Source: Rhabdophis nuchalis
Taxonomy: Eukaryota > Chordata > Lepidosauria > Squamata > Natricidae
Direction of reading: 5' to 3'
DNA: 64,000 bases
NCBI GenBank assembly: GCA_039707465.1
Contig: CM077648.1
Location: 23,250,119-23,314,118, forward strand
Both the position numbers and the translations under genes were made by a program. Below are positions 31,206 through 40,938 of the stretch, one piece after another. The first letter of the stretch is position 1; each line of letters opens with the position of its first letter. The notes beneath the pieces were generated by a model. The model saw nothing but the letters and a program-made list of their open reading frames with translations, did not search any database and was not told the DNA's origin.

Positions 31206-31612
31206 CAGAGATGGCAAACCTATGGCATGAATGCCACAGGTGGCACGCGGAGCTGTCAGCTCCAGTGTGCATTCATGTGAGTGGTCAGCTCCAGTGTGCA
31301 TTCATGTGAGCGGTCAGCTCCGGTGTGCATGCACATACTGGCCAGCTGATTTTCGGCCTTCTGGAGGGCCAGGGAAGGCTGTTTTAGCCCTCCCCAGGTT
31401 TTAGGAAAGCCTCTGGAGCCTGGGGAGGGTGAAAAACAGGCCCAAGGGCCCAACCGGAGGTTCCCCCAAAGGAAATACCAAGCTCAGCTTGGAGGCAAGC
31501 AGTGGGCCCGTGTGTGTCAGGGGTTGTGCGTGCATGCACACGTGCGGGCGTGTTTTGTATTATGGGTGTCGGCACATGCATGCGCTATACACTCGCATTT
31601 TTGGCACCCAAC
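31206..31612. mobile_element. hAT-like repeat, degenerate
   Basis: Starts cagagatggcaaacctatgg and contains tggcacgcggagctg and cacatgcatgcg blocks like the element at 33296-33546. The right end was not resolved. Confidence 0.4.
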
Positions 31613-31999
31613 AACAAGGAGAGCCATGACTGCCCTATACATCTTACAGCCTGTTTATTTGCAACCTCTCTCCAATTATCTCTGCCCATCCCATACAATC
31701 CATCAGGGTTGGCATGCTTCAGATTATTGCCATTCTTGCCCTCAAGGTCCACGTGGCTTCAGCCCTGCTGTTCTTCAGGAAGGCTATAAAGAGCTGGCTT
31801 TACCAGCAAGTCCTGCCCATTGGGTTTTGTGAGGGCCCTGTGTGTTACGATTATTTTAATTTTCTATTCCCCAAACATTGTTTCTATTTGTTTTTCATTT
31901 ATTGCTATATTGTGCTTTGAAGTTGGGTCCATTGTCAACATCAGTTTTTCTCAGGGTTACTTGAAAGACATAACAAATTGGGATTTGGGGGTCCTTTGT
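31613..31999. other. Intron 1 sequence, possible LINE remnant
   Basis: 31714-31850 encodes a short segment (ALLFFRKAIKSWLYQQVLP) resembling the far C-terminus of an L2-type ORF, but too decayed to assign. Confidence 0.3.
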
Positions 32000-32900
32000 G
32001 TTGTCTGAATCTGCTTGGAGTTTTTTTTTTGCAAATGATTCATTACTCAGCTGAATAATATCATTGGTACTAGAAAGCAATGGGATTTGCTGTATGTTTA
32101 TGTACAAGTGTCTTGCCTATCACTGTTGATGAGAGGGTTCTTGATGGTTCTTTGATTAGGCTCTTATTTGGTATTTTTCTGAGTTAGCAGTTCCTTGATT
32201 AGTGTATTGTTTATTGTTTGATTGTTGGTCTGACCTTAATCTTTGCTTATCTGAATGTTGATTGCTGACAAGGCATTGCGGTCTTCTAGCTTTTTCATTG
32301 TTTCTTTTGAATAGTATGTCAGTGTTGTTTATCTCTATATTCCTGTTGATGCCTGATATAGTTTGAGTTCTACAGCATTTTTGGATTTGGCTTGGTCTAG
32401 GATGCTCACAGTTTTTCAGTTGAAACAATGGTGAAGTCTGTCCATGTCTTGTGCAATTAAAAAGTTTTCATCTTGGGTTTGACTGCTTGTTGGTTCTATG
32501 GATGCAATCTGCTAGTCTTCTGCCTTCTTTGACCTACATAGTGGGTGATACAGTCCTTAATACTGTATGTTGCAGATGACTTCTGTTTTTTCTTTTGGGG
32601 TTACTGTGTCTTTTGGTTGAGTTAAGACATTTTAGAGGGCTTTAGTTGGTTTATGTGCTATAGTGATGTCATAACCAATCTCATTGTAATTTTATTACAA
32701 AGATTATTATTATGTGATAGTAATAATATGTTGATGGTTTCTGAGACAGTTGTTATCCTTTTCACAGCTTATGCTGGTTGTGCTGTAATGGGTTGAGTGG
32801 TCAGGCGCTTTTTGATAAGGTTGTGTGAGTATCTGTTTTGTTGGAAAATGTTATAGATGACCTGTTTCCTTTTTCTTATGTTGAGTGGTCAGGCACTTTT
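32000..32900 (-). mobile_element. Penelope-like retroelement 3' region
   Basis: Read on the minus strand near 32590-32520, the frame gives VICNIQY, KDCITHYVGQ and RRQK, resembling the GIY-YIG endonuclease signature of Penelope-like elements. Downstream blocks follow the family's C-terminus (LDQAKSKN-like). Multiple stops and frameshifts. The limits are approximate. Confidence 0.6.
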
Positions 32901-33138
32901 TCTCAGGGTTGCTGCAGTGTGCTTTTGCTCATCTAAATGGTGTTCTTACAGCTTGTCTTGTGGGAAGTTGGGTTATTACTTTGGTAATGGAAATCTTAAT
33001 TGGCGTGGGTAGTTTTAACATAGACTTGTGTTTCTAATTTATTGTTGTTGCTTCCTCGGATGAGGCTATCCAGGAAGGGTAAGTGGATTGTTAGGAGTGT
33101 TGGGAATTAGGATAGTTGGGAATTAGACAGCATATACA

Positions 33139-33140
<2 letters not shown>

Positions 33141-33189
<49 letters not shown>

Positions 33190-33202
33190 CGACGACGACG
33201 AT
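33141..33202. repeat. (GAT)n/(GAC)n microsatellite
   Basis: Trinucleotide tract, GAT turning to GAC at its 3' end. Confidence 0.95.
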
Positions 33203-33295
33203 AATCTGGTCACATCGAAAAAGGAAAGAGAAATTATGTCCAAGTCTTATTGATTGTGCCAAACATATAATCAAGTTTATTGTTAGCCTGTAACA

Positions 33296-33546
33296 GTGAT
33301 GGCTAACCTTTTTGTCCTTGCATGCTGAAATTGAGCATATGCATGTGCCACACCCGTAATGCAAAATTCCCTGCTCCCCCACCTCGCGTGCACACACATG
33401 TCCCACATGAGTGGCAGAGACCCGAAAATCAGCTGACCGGTGAGAGGCACATGCATGGTGGAGCTGAGCTGGGCAACGGATCACATACCTGCAGAGAAGG
33501 CTCCGTGTGCCACCTGTGGCACATGTGCCATAGATTCACCATCACA
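33296..33546. mobile_element. hAT-like MITE
   Basis: Inverted ends cagtgatggctaacc and tagattcaccatcaca. Internal gtgccacctgtggcacatg. Target-site duplication not clear. Confidence 0.55.
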
Positions 33547-33548
33547 GG

Positions 33549-33781
33549 CATTGGTGAAATTCAATTTTTTTTACTACCAGTTCTGTGGGCTTGGTAGGTG
33601 TGGAAGGGAAGGCAAAATCCCCATTCCCTCTCCACTCCTGGGGAAAGGATATTGCAAAATCTCCATTCTCACCACACTCTGGGGCCAGCCAGAGATGGTA
33701 TTTGCCAGTTCTCTGAACTACTCATAAATTTCCGCTACTGGTTCTCCAGAACCTGTCAGAACCTGCTGAATTTCACCCCTG
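33549..33781. mobile_element. hAT-like MITE of the GGTGAAATTCAA family
   Basis: Ends cattggtgaaattcaat and gctgaatttcacccctg. Inner accagttctgtgggcttgg and gttctccagaacctgtcag. The copy at 56155-56460 shares both ends and the body. A weak 8-bp target-site duplication (atcacagg/atcaaggg) is possible. Confidence 0.6.
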
Positions 33782-33914
33782 ATCAAGGGTCTATAGCAAT
33801 AAAAATAAAGTGCATGTGACAAGTATTGTTTTTTAATACTGGTAAGAAAATATCATTCTCCACACTGTCTGTACATAAAATAAGCCAAAGACTAAACCTT
33901 ATGATGGCTTAGGG

Positions 33915-34020
33915 CAGAGGTGTCCAAACTTGAGAACTTTAAGACTTGTGGACTTCAACTCCCAGAATTCTGGGAGTTGAAGTCCACAAGTCTTAAAGTT
34001 CCCAAGTTTGGACACCCCTG
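33915..34020. mobile_element. Palindromic hAT MITE (copy P4)
   Basis: 106-bp palindrome from cagaggtgtccaaacttg to caagtttggacacccctg. Exact 8-bp target-site duplication gcttaggg (33907-33914 and 34021-34028). Confidence 0.94.
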
Positions 34021-34028
34021 GCTTAGGG

Positions 34029-34749
34029 TGATACATGAATCTAGCCACTGACATCTACAATGTTTTATTCTCTCATTCCATTCTGTTCCTTCTAAAACTA
34101 TGGGTGGAATCTAAAATTAAATTTAGAATCAAAAGGTAGAACAAATACAAAAATACCCTATGTTTTTGTTTACTAATATCTTGTTTGTATTAGATATAAA
34201 TATAATTAATTAATATTAATATTATACTCTCAGTAATTCTTCTAAAAAGGCATTTGTAATATACTTAATTTCTTTTGTTATTCTTCAAAGAGCTGATTAG
34301 CTAAATCACACTATTTTTCTAGTAGAAAGACAAATTATTAATATTACATTTAAAATTGGTCGTATCTTAACCAATAGAATCCTGCTGTATTTGTTAAGTG
34401 CATTTTAGAATTTAGAACCTTGTGCCTTGGTGCTTGTAGAATATAATCTATGTTTCAGATTACTTTTGCTTTTTTGATAATCTTTTTTCTAATTGCCTTA
34501 ATTTGCATCCATATATTGCTCATCCTTGAATCATCCAAAATTACATCAGATTCATATAATCATACCTATTAGTTAGAGACTTGGGACACTTTTATATGGA
34601 AATCCCATGAGTGAAACCTTTGTTGTAATATGTTGCTCTGCTCTACATCCCTGGAGTTTATGCAATAGCATTACTCTGCTATGTCTCAACTCCGTCTAGT
34701 GAAGACTTACGCAGAAACACATTTTTAGAAATTGTGCCTTGGCATGCTG
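34029..34749. other. Intron 1 sequence without clear features
   Basis: AT-rich, no gene or repeat recognised. Confidence 0.3.
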
Positions 34750-35071
34750 TGACTAGAACTATTTCTGATGTTGTGTAGGAATAGAGAGGAAAGGTTACGT
34801 AAAGACATGCGCAGCAAACTGCCATGATCTCAGTGACCTCAACTGTTTATGAGAACCAGGTAGTACCAGGAACCATCTGGATATGTGAAGCTTCTACCCT
34901 GGCTGGGATGGTCTTAGAGATTGACGAGGAGAATGTACCAATAAGATGCTGTTGCTACCTATGCTTTTGCTTTGCTTGTTAAAACTGTATAAAAGCCAAA
35001 TAAACTCTGCATAAGGCAGACAGACATTTTGGACACCACTGCTGTGATGGATTTCTGAGACCTACAATGTT
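34750..35071 (+). mobile_element. Possible solo-LTR-like sequence
   Basis: Carries a TATA box (tataaaag, 34988-34995) closely followed by a polyadenylation signal (aataaa, 34999-35004), then cagacagacattttggacac and a CA-type end near 35071. This spacing is seen in some retroviral-type LTRs. No flanking target-site duplication and no gag/pol/env sequence is visible, so the call is tentative. Confidence 0.4.
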
Positions 35072-35752
35072 GTATTGATGAAATGTGTTTGTCCCAAACT
35101 GAAATAACTATCGCTCAGCTAAGTCATCCTACAGCACTGTTTTATGGGCAATCTTGTGTCCATTGATTATCTTTCAAAGTCCCTTCATTTTTTTCCCCAT
35201 GAAACAAACACATGCTGTAAAGAAAACTAAAAGAGAATTATTTTTAGAATAAACTTAACAGGCTTTGTGCAAATTGCATCTTCATTTCTCATTGGTTGCG
35301 GAAAGCAGTTCTGAAATATTTCTCTTGTGTCTTTTCTGTTGTGGAGCCTGTGGAATGATAGCTTCCAGCTCCCCATAATTTCACTGGCCCTGACCATGTT
35401 AGCCTTCAAGAAGGTTTTGAAGATTGTAAAGCTAACAGGATGTTAGATGAGCTCATCCTGGGAAGTGAAATACATTGTTGTGTGTTTTGTAGATGGTTGT
35501 TTTTGTTGTTGGGGATATATCTATCATCTTTTTAAAAAATTAGCAAAAAAGCCCAGAAACTTTAATTTGCAGTTGCAATTCTTTATTTTCATGGATTTTA
35601 TAGATGCTGCAGTATCTGACAAATTTATTTCTTACATAAATGGAATGTTTTTTCCTCTGAATTTTGTTCCTTCCTACTGCCAATAATTTTAGTAACTAAA
35701 AGCCATTTGCTAACTGTGCACTGACTTATCTATATCTGGTTAATTGTTTCAG
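35072..35752. other. End of intron 1 without clear features
   Basis: No repeat recognised in the stretch before the exon 2 acceptor. An A/T-rich stretch at 35520-35690 has a 79-codon frame without motif. Confidence 0.3.
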
Positions 35753-35805
35753 CTCTCAGAATGGCAGATGAGAATCCTTACCTCTTGGGAATGGGCGATC
35801 ATCAG
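35753..35805 (+). CDS. NFKB1: NFKB1 exon 2 (start codon; residues 1-15)
   Basis: Acceptor ttgtttcag ends at 35752. The ATG at 35761 opens MADENPYLLGMGDHQ, and the donor gtgagt begins at 35806 in phase 0. The bases around the start (ctcagaATGGCAGA) match the mammalian NFKB1 start region, and MA-(E/D)-(D/N)-PYL is conserved. 35753-35760 is 5' UTR. There is no in-frame upstream ATG in the exon, which fixes the start. Confidence 0.93.
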
Positions 35806-36412
35806 GTGAGTATCTGTAACCAATAATAGTAAGATGGAAATAATAAAACGTAAAAAGCATATTGTTATATTGCCCATTTAACGAACTAAGACTGTCAGAG
35901 CATTGTACATTCTATAAAATATAAATAAAAAAATGCCTAATTCAGGGGAAAACACATATCATGAAATATCTCATGAATGAAGCATTAAAATATCAGAGGT
36001 ACAATATACTAAGTGAATAATAACAATGTCCAGACGCGTCATTTATTTAGCATCTTGTGCCTCTGATATTTTAAAAGCTAAGTAAATTTCCCATTGGGAT
36101 GGACACACACACATATAGTTCTCATCACTATACCGAGCAGCAACTTTTAAAGAAGTGGGAATACCTTAAGTGAGATTTTCCTCCCTTAATTCATTATTCC
36201 TAATCTTAAGAAATTTGACTAAAAAGCTAAGTCGACATAGGGGTTGGGTGAAGGGAAGATTTTTTTTCTTTATTATGATCCTGATGTCTTGAAATGGAAA
36301 TACTACTATTTGCCTTTTTTACTTGGAAAGATTGAAACAATGACAGTAGGTTGGGTATTTGTTTTGGATTATTATTATTTTTTTCATTTCCACCAATCTT
36401 GGGGGAGGGTTG
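35806..36412. other. Intron 2, first part without clear features
   Basis: No gene or repeat recognised. Confidence 0.3.
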
Positions 36413-36600
36413 TTTTTTGTTCATTTGAGTCATCGTTGACCCATGGAGTCTGCCTGGACAAGTTCCTGCAGTTTTTTTCAGCAAGAAATTTGGAAGTAGT
36501 CTGCCATTGCTTTCTACCTAGGGCTGAGAGAAAATGGTTGGCCCAAGGTCACCCAGCTGACTTTACGCCTCAGGCAGAACTAGAACACATGATCAACTGA
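36413..36600 (-). mobile_element. tRNA-derived SINE, family 2
   Basis: Complement of the family seen at 57920-58165: gttggcccaaggtcacccag, gaactagaacacatgatc (B-box region) and cttacactaaactgg. The tRNA-like head lies at the right end. Degenerate. Confidence 0.65.
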
Positions 36601-36712
36601 TTTTTAATCTGATGCCTTCATCCTTACACTAAACTGGAGTTAAGATGCTATTATGTTAACATTTCTGTAAATCACTTGTCTTTTAAGCTTATGATCAGCA
36701 TACCCATTTATT

Positions 36713-36997
36713 CAGGGCTGTCTTAATGCATGGGCCTGGTGGGCACTTGCCCATGGGCCCCACGAACAGAGGGCCCCCCCTAGTAATCTGTGTCTGTTAA
36801 CCCTTCAATGCACCTTGTATCATACAAATACAGCAACATATTTATTGCATTTTACTGCATTTTTAAATTAATGCTAACATGCAAATATATGTTTAATTTT
36901 ATCAACCATTTACATTTGTATTCCTGTGAGTAGTTGTCATAGGGGCCCCAGTAAACTGCTTTGCCCGGGGGCCCATAATGTTGTTAAGGTGGCCCTG
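36713..36997. mobile_element. hAT-type MITE
   Basis: Ends cagggctgtcttaatgc and gttgttaaggtggccctg. Exact 8-bp target-site duplication catttatt (36705-36712 and 36998-37005). Symmetrical inner ggccccac and ggggcccca blocks. Confidence 0.88.
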
Positions 36998-37052
36998 CAT
37001 TTATTTGTGAATTTACTTCAAAGAAGACCATTTCTGAATGTATACTCTAGAG

Positions 37053-37300
37053 CAGCGGTGTCAAACTCAAGGCCTGGAGGTGTTTAGATGTGGCCTCCCC
37101 AGGAAACAGCAAAGGACCAGCCTGCAGTGTTTCTGCCAGCAAAAATGAAGCTCGCGACACCCTTTTCGCTGGCAGAGCGTCCAGGCGATCACATGTGCCC
37201 CTGACATGAGTGATGTTGAGCTGGCCACTCCCACCCTGACCCCCCAAGGTCAAATACAATACTGATGCGGCCCTCAATGAAATCAAGTTTAACACCCCTG
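37053..37300. mobile_element. hAT-type MITE
   Basis: Ends cagcggtgtcaaactcaag and aagtttaacacccctg. Exact 8-bp target-site duplication ctctagag (37045-37052 and 37301-37308). Related copy at 53391-53812. Confidence 0.92.
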
Positions 37301-37308
37301 CTCTAGAG

Positions 37309-37691
37309 TTAGTTTCATAGCTAACTGATACACTGTTTAACAAAAAGCTGAAAGTAAAATAAGAGACCAGAGTGTCACTTATTCTACTGAAGATGTGAAA
37401 TAAGCTTTTTGAATGTAGACATATAAATAGTTTATTTGGTATTGCATTTTTAGGTTAGTGTATCCTGACTGAGTCATAACTATAATTTAGATATTTCTTC
37501 ATCTGTTCATTAATGAGTGGGAGTAGTAACTTTTTGACACTGATGAAGCTCTTTGTAATGTATGATATTGAAAGTAGTGAAAGGCCAAATTTCCAAATAA
37601 ATAGCATCCACCTACATAAACCTACTGCAGAATTGCTGGAAATAAGTTTGATCATCTATACCACAGGGAGGCAATGAATATGGATAAGGAT
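37309..37691. other. Intron 2 sequence without clear features
   Basis: No gene or repeat recognised. Confidence 0.3.
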
Positions 37692-37837
37692 CAGTGGTGG
37701 GTTTTTACCAGTTTTACTACCAGTATTCTCGTGCATGCGCAACGCTTCTGCACTTGCGCAGAAGTGTCCAAGCAGGTGGGCGGAACTTCCCATCGCCACC
37801 ACTTCTGGTTCGGCCTAACCGGGACCACCCACCTCTG
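37692..37837. mobile_element. hAT-type MITE
   Basis: Ends cagtggtgggtttttaccag and accgggaccacccacctctg. 8-bp target-site duplication ataaggat/gtaaggat (one difference). Body contains cgcaacgcttctgcacttgc. Confidence 0.78.
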
Positions 37838-38259
37838 GTAAGGATACTAGTCACAGTGCCCACTAGGCTACCTGATACAGGTAACCTTAGGTTTTTATTA
37901 CATTTTAAATAAAAAAGAAGCAAAGGTAGCATATTGCAAAGCGAAGTAACCAAAGTGAGTCTGAAACTTATATGAGCTATGATTTTTTAAGAAACTACAG
38001 ATTTCAGCCCTTTGCTTTATTTAGCCTGCTTACCCCCAAATAACTGCATCTTCAATTTAACTTCAATTATGTTTGACTACTGAATTATAACATGTCAGTC
38101 TTCCATATTAACTGATTCACATGGTATTTGGGGTTTTAGGAATTAGCTATACTAGATGTCTAAGTGTGGATAATTCAAACCAGATTCTGTAAATAGCTGT
38201 ATTTTGAAATAGCACAGACAGTAATTATGTAGATAAAATATAGCTACCAAAAAGTTACA

Positions 38260-38656
38260 GATAGTCTTCAACCTACAGCTATTTGTTTAATGTCCATACA
38301 ATTAAAAAGGGCCCTGAAAAAGTGACTTATGACCAGTTCTCCTTCTTTTGACCACTGCAGTATACCTACAGTCCCTTGACCAAACTTTGGGTGCTAGATT
38401 TACTATAGTTGCAGCGTCCTGCTGTCCTGGGGGTTGTCATTTTTGTAACTATCCTAGAGAGGTCCTGACAAGAAAAGCCAATGGGGAAGCCAGATTTATT
38501 TAACAACTGTATGATTCCCGCAACAACTTTAGTGTTGACTTAACACTTAACAACCCTGGTAAAACATTCATCAAATGGGGCGCAACTCGCTTAACCCCTG
38601 CCTTGCTTAGCAATGGAAATTTTGGGCTTAATTGTGGTCATAAGTCAAGGACTATC
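38260..38656. mobile_element. TcMar/Tigger-like MITE
   Basis: Ends cagatagtcttcaacctac and cataagtcaaggactatctg. Inner blocks atggggaagccagatttatt and aatggaaattttgggctta match the copies at 17042, 55283 and 60245. Confidence 0.65.
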
Positions 38657-38730
38657 TGCATAGTATTTGATTTTTTTTTAATTAGCTTGTATAACCAGAG
38701 TTACTGAAAATGTAAACCTTCTTAACACAG

Positions 38731-38806
38731 GTATATTACCCCTTGGGGATGAATCAGCTGTACAATAACACAAGCATGATTTCAACTGATCTGCCACTTC
38801 GCACAA
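38731..38806 (+). CDS. NFKB1: NFKB1 exon 3 (residues 16-40)
   Basis: Acceptor cttaacacag, donor gtaaga; 76 bp, ending one base into a Thr codon. Encodes VYYPLGMNQL and YNNTSMISTDLPLRT, the poorly conserved linker before the Rel homology domain. Its length is close to the mammalian exon, though the sequence is very different, which is normal for this segment. The joins to exons 2 and 4 keep the frame. Confidence 0.9.
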
Positions 38807-39514
38807 GTAAGAGCTATTATTGCTTGATTGATAGCATTGATTAATAATATATTTATATATGTAGAGAGATATATAGATATATTGATGATGAGGAACTTTT
38901 AGCAAGGCAGCTTCTCCAAGTATTTTTTTTGAAAATATAAACACAAATTATGTGTGTCCAAACTATGAATTTTAACTATTCTATAGGACCGAGGATCTGA
39001 GCTAAATTGGGAAAGGACATCTTGAAATATTTGACAATGAAAGGCATTGTCAAGTAACATTCTGATCCTTTTCATCTCATCACTGTACAATTCTTTCTTG
39101 TGTTGGTGTGTGTTTATTTGTGTGTAGGAGAAATAATCGGGAAATTTGGGGACTTCCTGAAAACAAATACTCTGTTCTTTGCAACTGTGCAAAAGTGACA
39201 GGGTTTTTTTTTGTTGTGGTAGTGGTTGCTATAGTCTGCTAGGCCTATTTCCCCAAATTAAAACACCATAGATGACTTAAGAGCAAATCTGTATGATCTT
39301 AACAACAGTGCAAGGAAGGAAGTATGAATGAATTTCATTCTTGTGTTCCTTATTGCTTGAAAAGCGGGAATGGTAGCTCATTGTCTCCTACAGGGAAATG
39401 TATGAACTTCATCTTGATTTCCTCTTTGAATGTTAATCTCTTCTATTTATTACGTATGAAAATGATTTGGAAGATAAGATTGTTGTTGAATTTTGGCTAT
39501 TTAACTGTTTAGCT
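38807..39514. other. Intron 3, first part without clear features
   Basis: No gene or repeat recognised. Confidence 0.3.
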
Positions 39515-39715
39515 TTGTGAGCTGTGTGGTACAATGCTTAGAATGCAGTATTGCAGGCTAACTCTGAGTTCGATCCTGACCGGTTCAAGGTTGACTCAGA
39601 CTTCCATCCTTCCAAAGTTGATAAAATGAGGACCCAGATTGTTGGGGTCAATATGCTGACTCTATAAACCACTTAGAAAGAGCTGTAAAGCACTGCAAAG
39701 CGCTGTATATTTTGT
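39515..39715 (+). mobile_element. tRNA-derived SINE, family 1 (CORE-like tail)
   Basis: Head with A-box-like tgtggtacaatgcttagaat and B-box-like gagttcgatcctgac. Body atgaggacccagattgttgg and tail agagctgtaaagcactgcaa. Full reverse-strand copy at 45146-45376. Confidence 0.8.
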
Positions 39716-39787
39716 TGTATTTTTAGAGCATGTTAAAAGGAAAGGAAAAGAAAGGAATACAAAGTTGGCTTATCTAGTTAAGGTTAA

Positions 39788-39842
39788 AACACACACATAT
39801 GTACGTATGTATATACGTACATATGTATGTATGTATGTATGT
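39788..39842. repeat. (GTAT)n-type microsatellite
   Basis: Imperfect ATGTACGT/ATGT repeat, partly palindromic. Confidence 0.85.
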
Positions 39843-40897
39843 TATTTCTGGTAACTCTGGACTTTTGCTGAGTAAAACTGAGTGGGAGGTTTTAACGTTT
39901 GTAGATAAGATATGAGATATGGGAAGAAGAGATATTTTGTTGTAAAATCAAAAAAGGTGAAAAGTTACTGAAAGTGTGCTTGTCTTGGTAAAGAGGGATG
40001 TCATTTCTTTATCTCTTAGCTTTTCATTACTGTTTTTATCCTTTTTAAATTTTGTACTGACAATTTTATTTTTACTTTTTATATTTGCATCATATGTTTG
40101 TATTAGGTTTTTATCTCCATAAATTTTAATAAAGTTATTATCAAAATAATTTAAAACACCTATAAATATTTAACAAGAAAACAGCTTACGTAAAATCTGA
40201 GCAATTACAGAAAGTCTGCATTTCTTTTGTCTAAAATATTTACCCAAAAAGGAAGTATTTTTAATTGCAATTCCCTTGGGCTGCGAATTGTTCTTTAGAA
40301 CATCTGGTTTCTACTTGCTTTAATATCTTTTGGGTCATCCTATTTAAAATCTTTTAAAATCTTCTATTTATTATTTATGCCTTATTTGTTACATGATGTT
40401 TATTGTCATTTGCTTTCTATATTATTAATTGTTATAATTTTTAATAAACTGATTTTGTGTATAGTGATTTGTGGACTTGGACTGAATCAGAACTGAAATT
40501 GCACCTTTTAGTTTTAGTCTTGCAGCTGTCCCAAAGTACAAAGTGACTGACAATAGAAATAGTTAAATAAGTATTTTAAAGTATTATTTGCTTAGAAATA
40601 GCTTTTTTGCTTAGAAAAAGCTTATTTGCTTAGAAATAGCTTTCTAAAATGCTACAAATTTTCATAGATATTTGAAAAAAAATTACATGATTTTTGCTGG
40701 CAATAAATATATACAGGTAGGTTTATATGATTGTACCACTATTTCATTTTGTTAGGATTTTTCTTTGTTGAATGCATCTACCAGGAATTGCAGTCATATA
40801 TATTTACTCAGTTTCTTAAAACATTGTTTGAAAAATGTCTTCAGAAATATAATATTTGCATAAATTTTTCTGTTTTCTTCATTATCTTTTTTACTAG
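39843..40897. other. Intron 3, last part; possible LINE tail
   Basis: 40060-40140 (ttaataaagttattatcaa) looks like a retroelement 3' tail of uncertain class. The rest is unassigned. Confidence 0.3.
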
Positions 40898-40938
40898 CTG
40901 ATGGGCCATATCTTCAAATAATTGAACAACCTAAACAG
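40898..40938 (+). CDS. NFKB1: NFKB1 exon 4 (residues 41-54)
   Basis: Short exon of 41 bp, too small for an ORF scan. Acceptor ttttttactag, donor gtaaga. Encodes (T)DGPYLQIIEQPKQ, the first beta strand of the Rel homology domain; human has DGPYLQILEQPKQ. Ends in phase 0. Confidence 0.95.

Larger units (their letters stand above)
11489..35752 (+). other. NFKB1: NFKB1 intron 1
   Basis: About 24.3 kb between donor gtgagt (11489) and acceptor ttgtttcag (ending 35752). It is filled mainly with mobile elements listed separately. No further host exon was recognised, but an alternative untranslated exon cannot be excluded. Confidence 0.65.
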
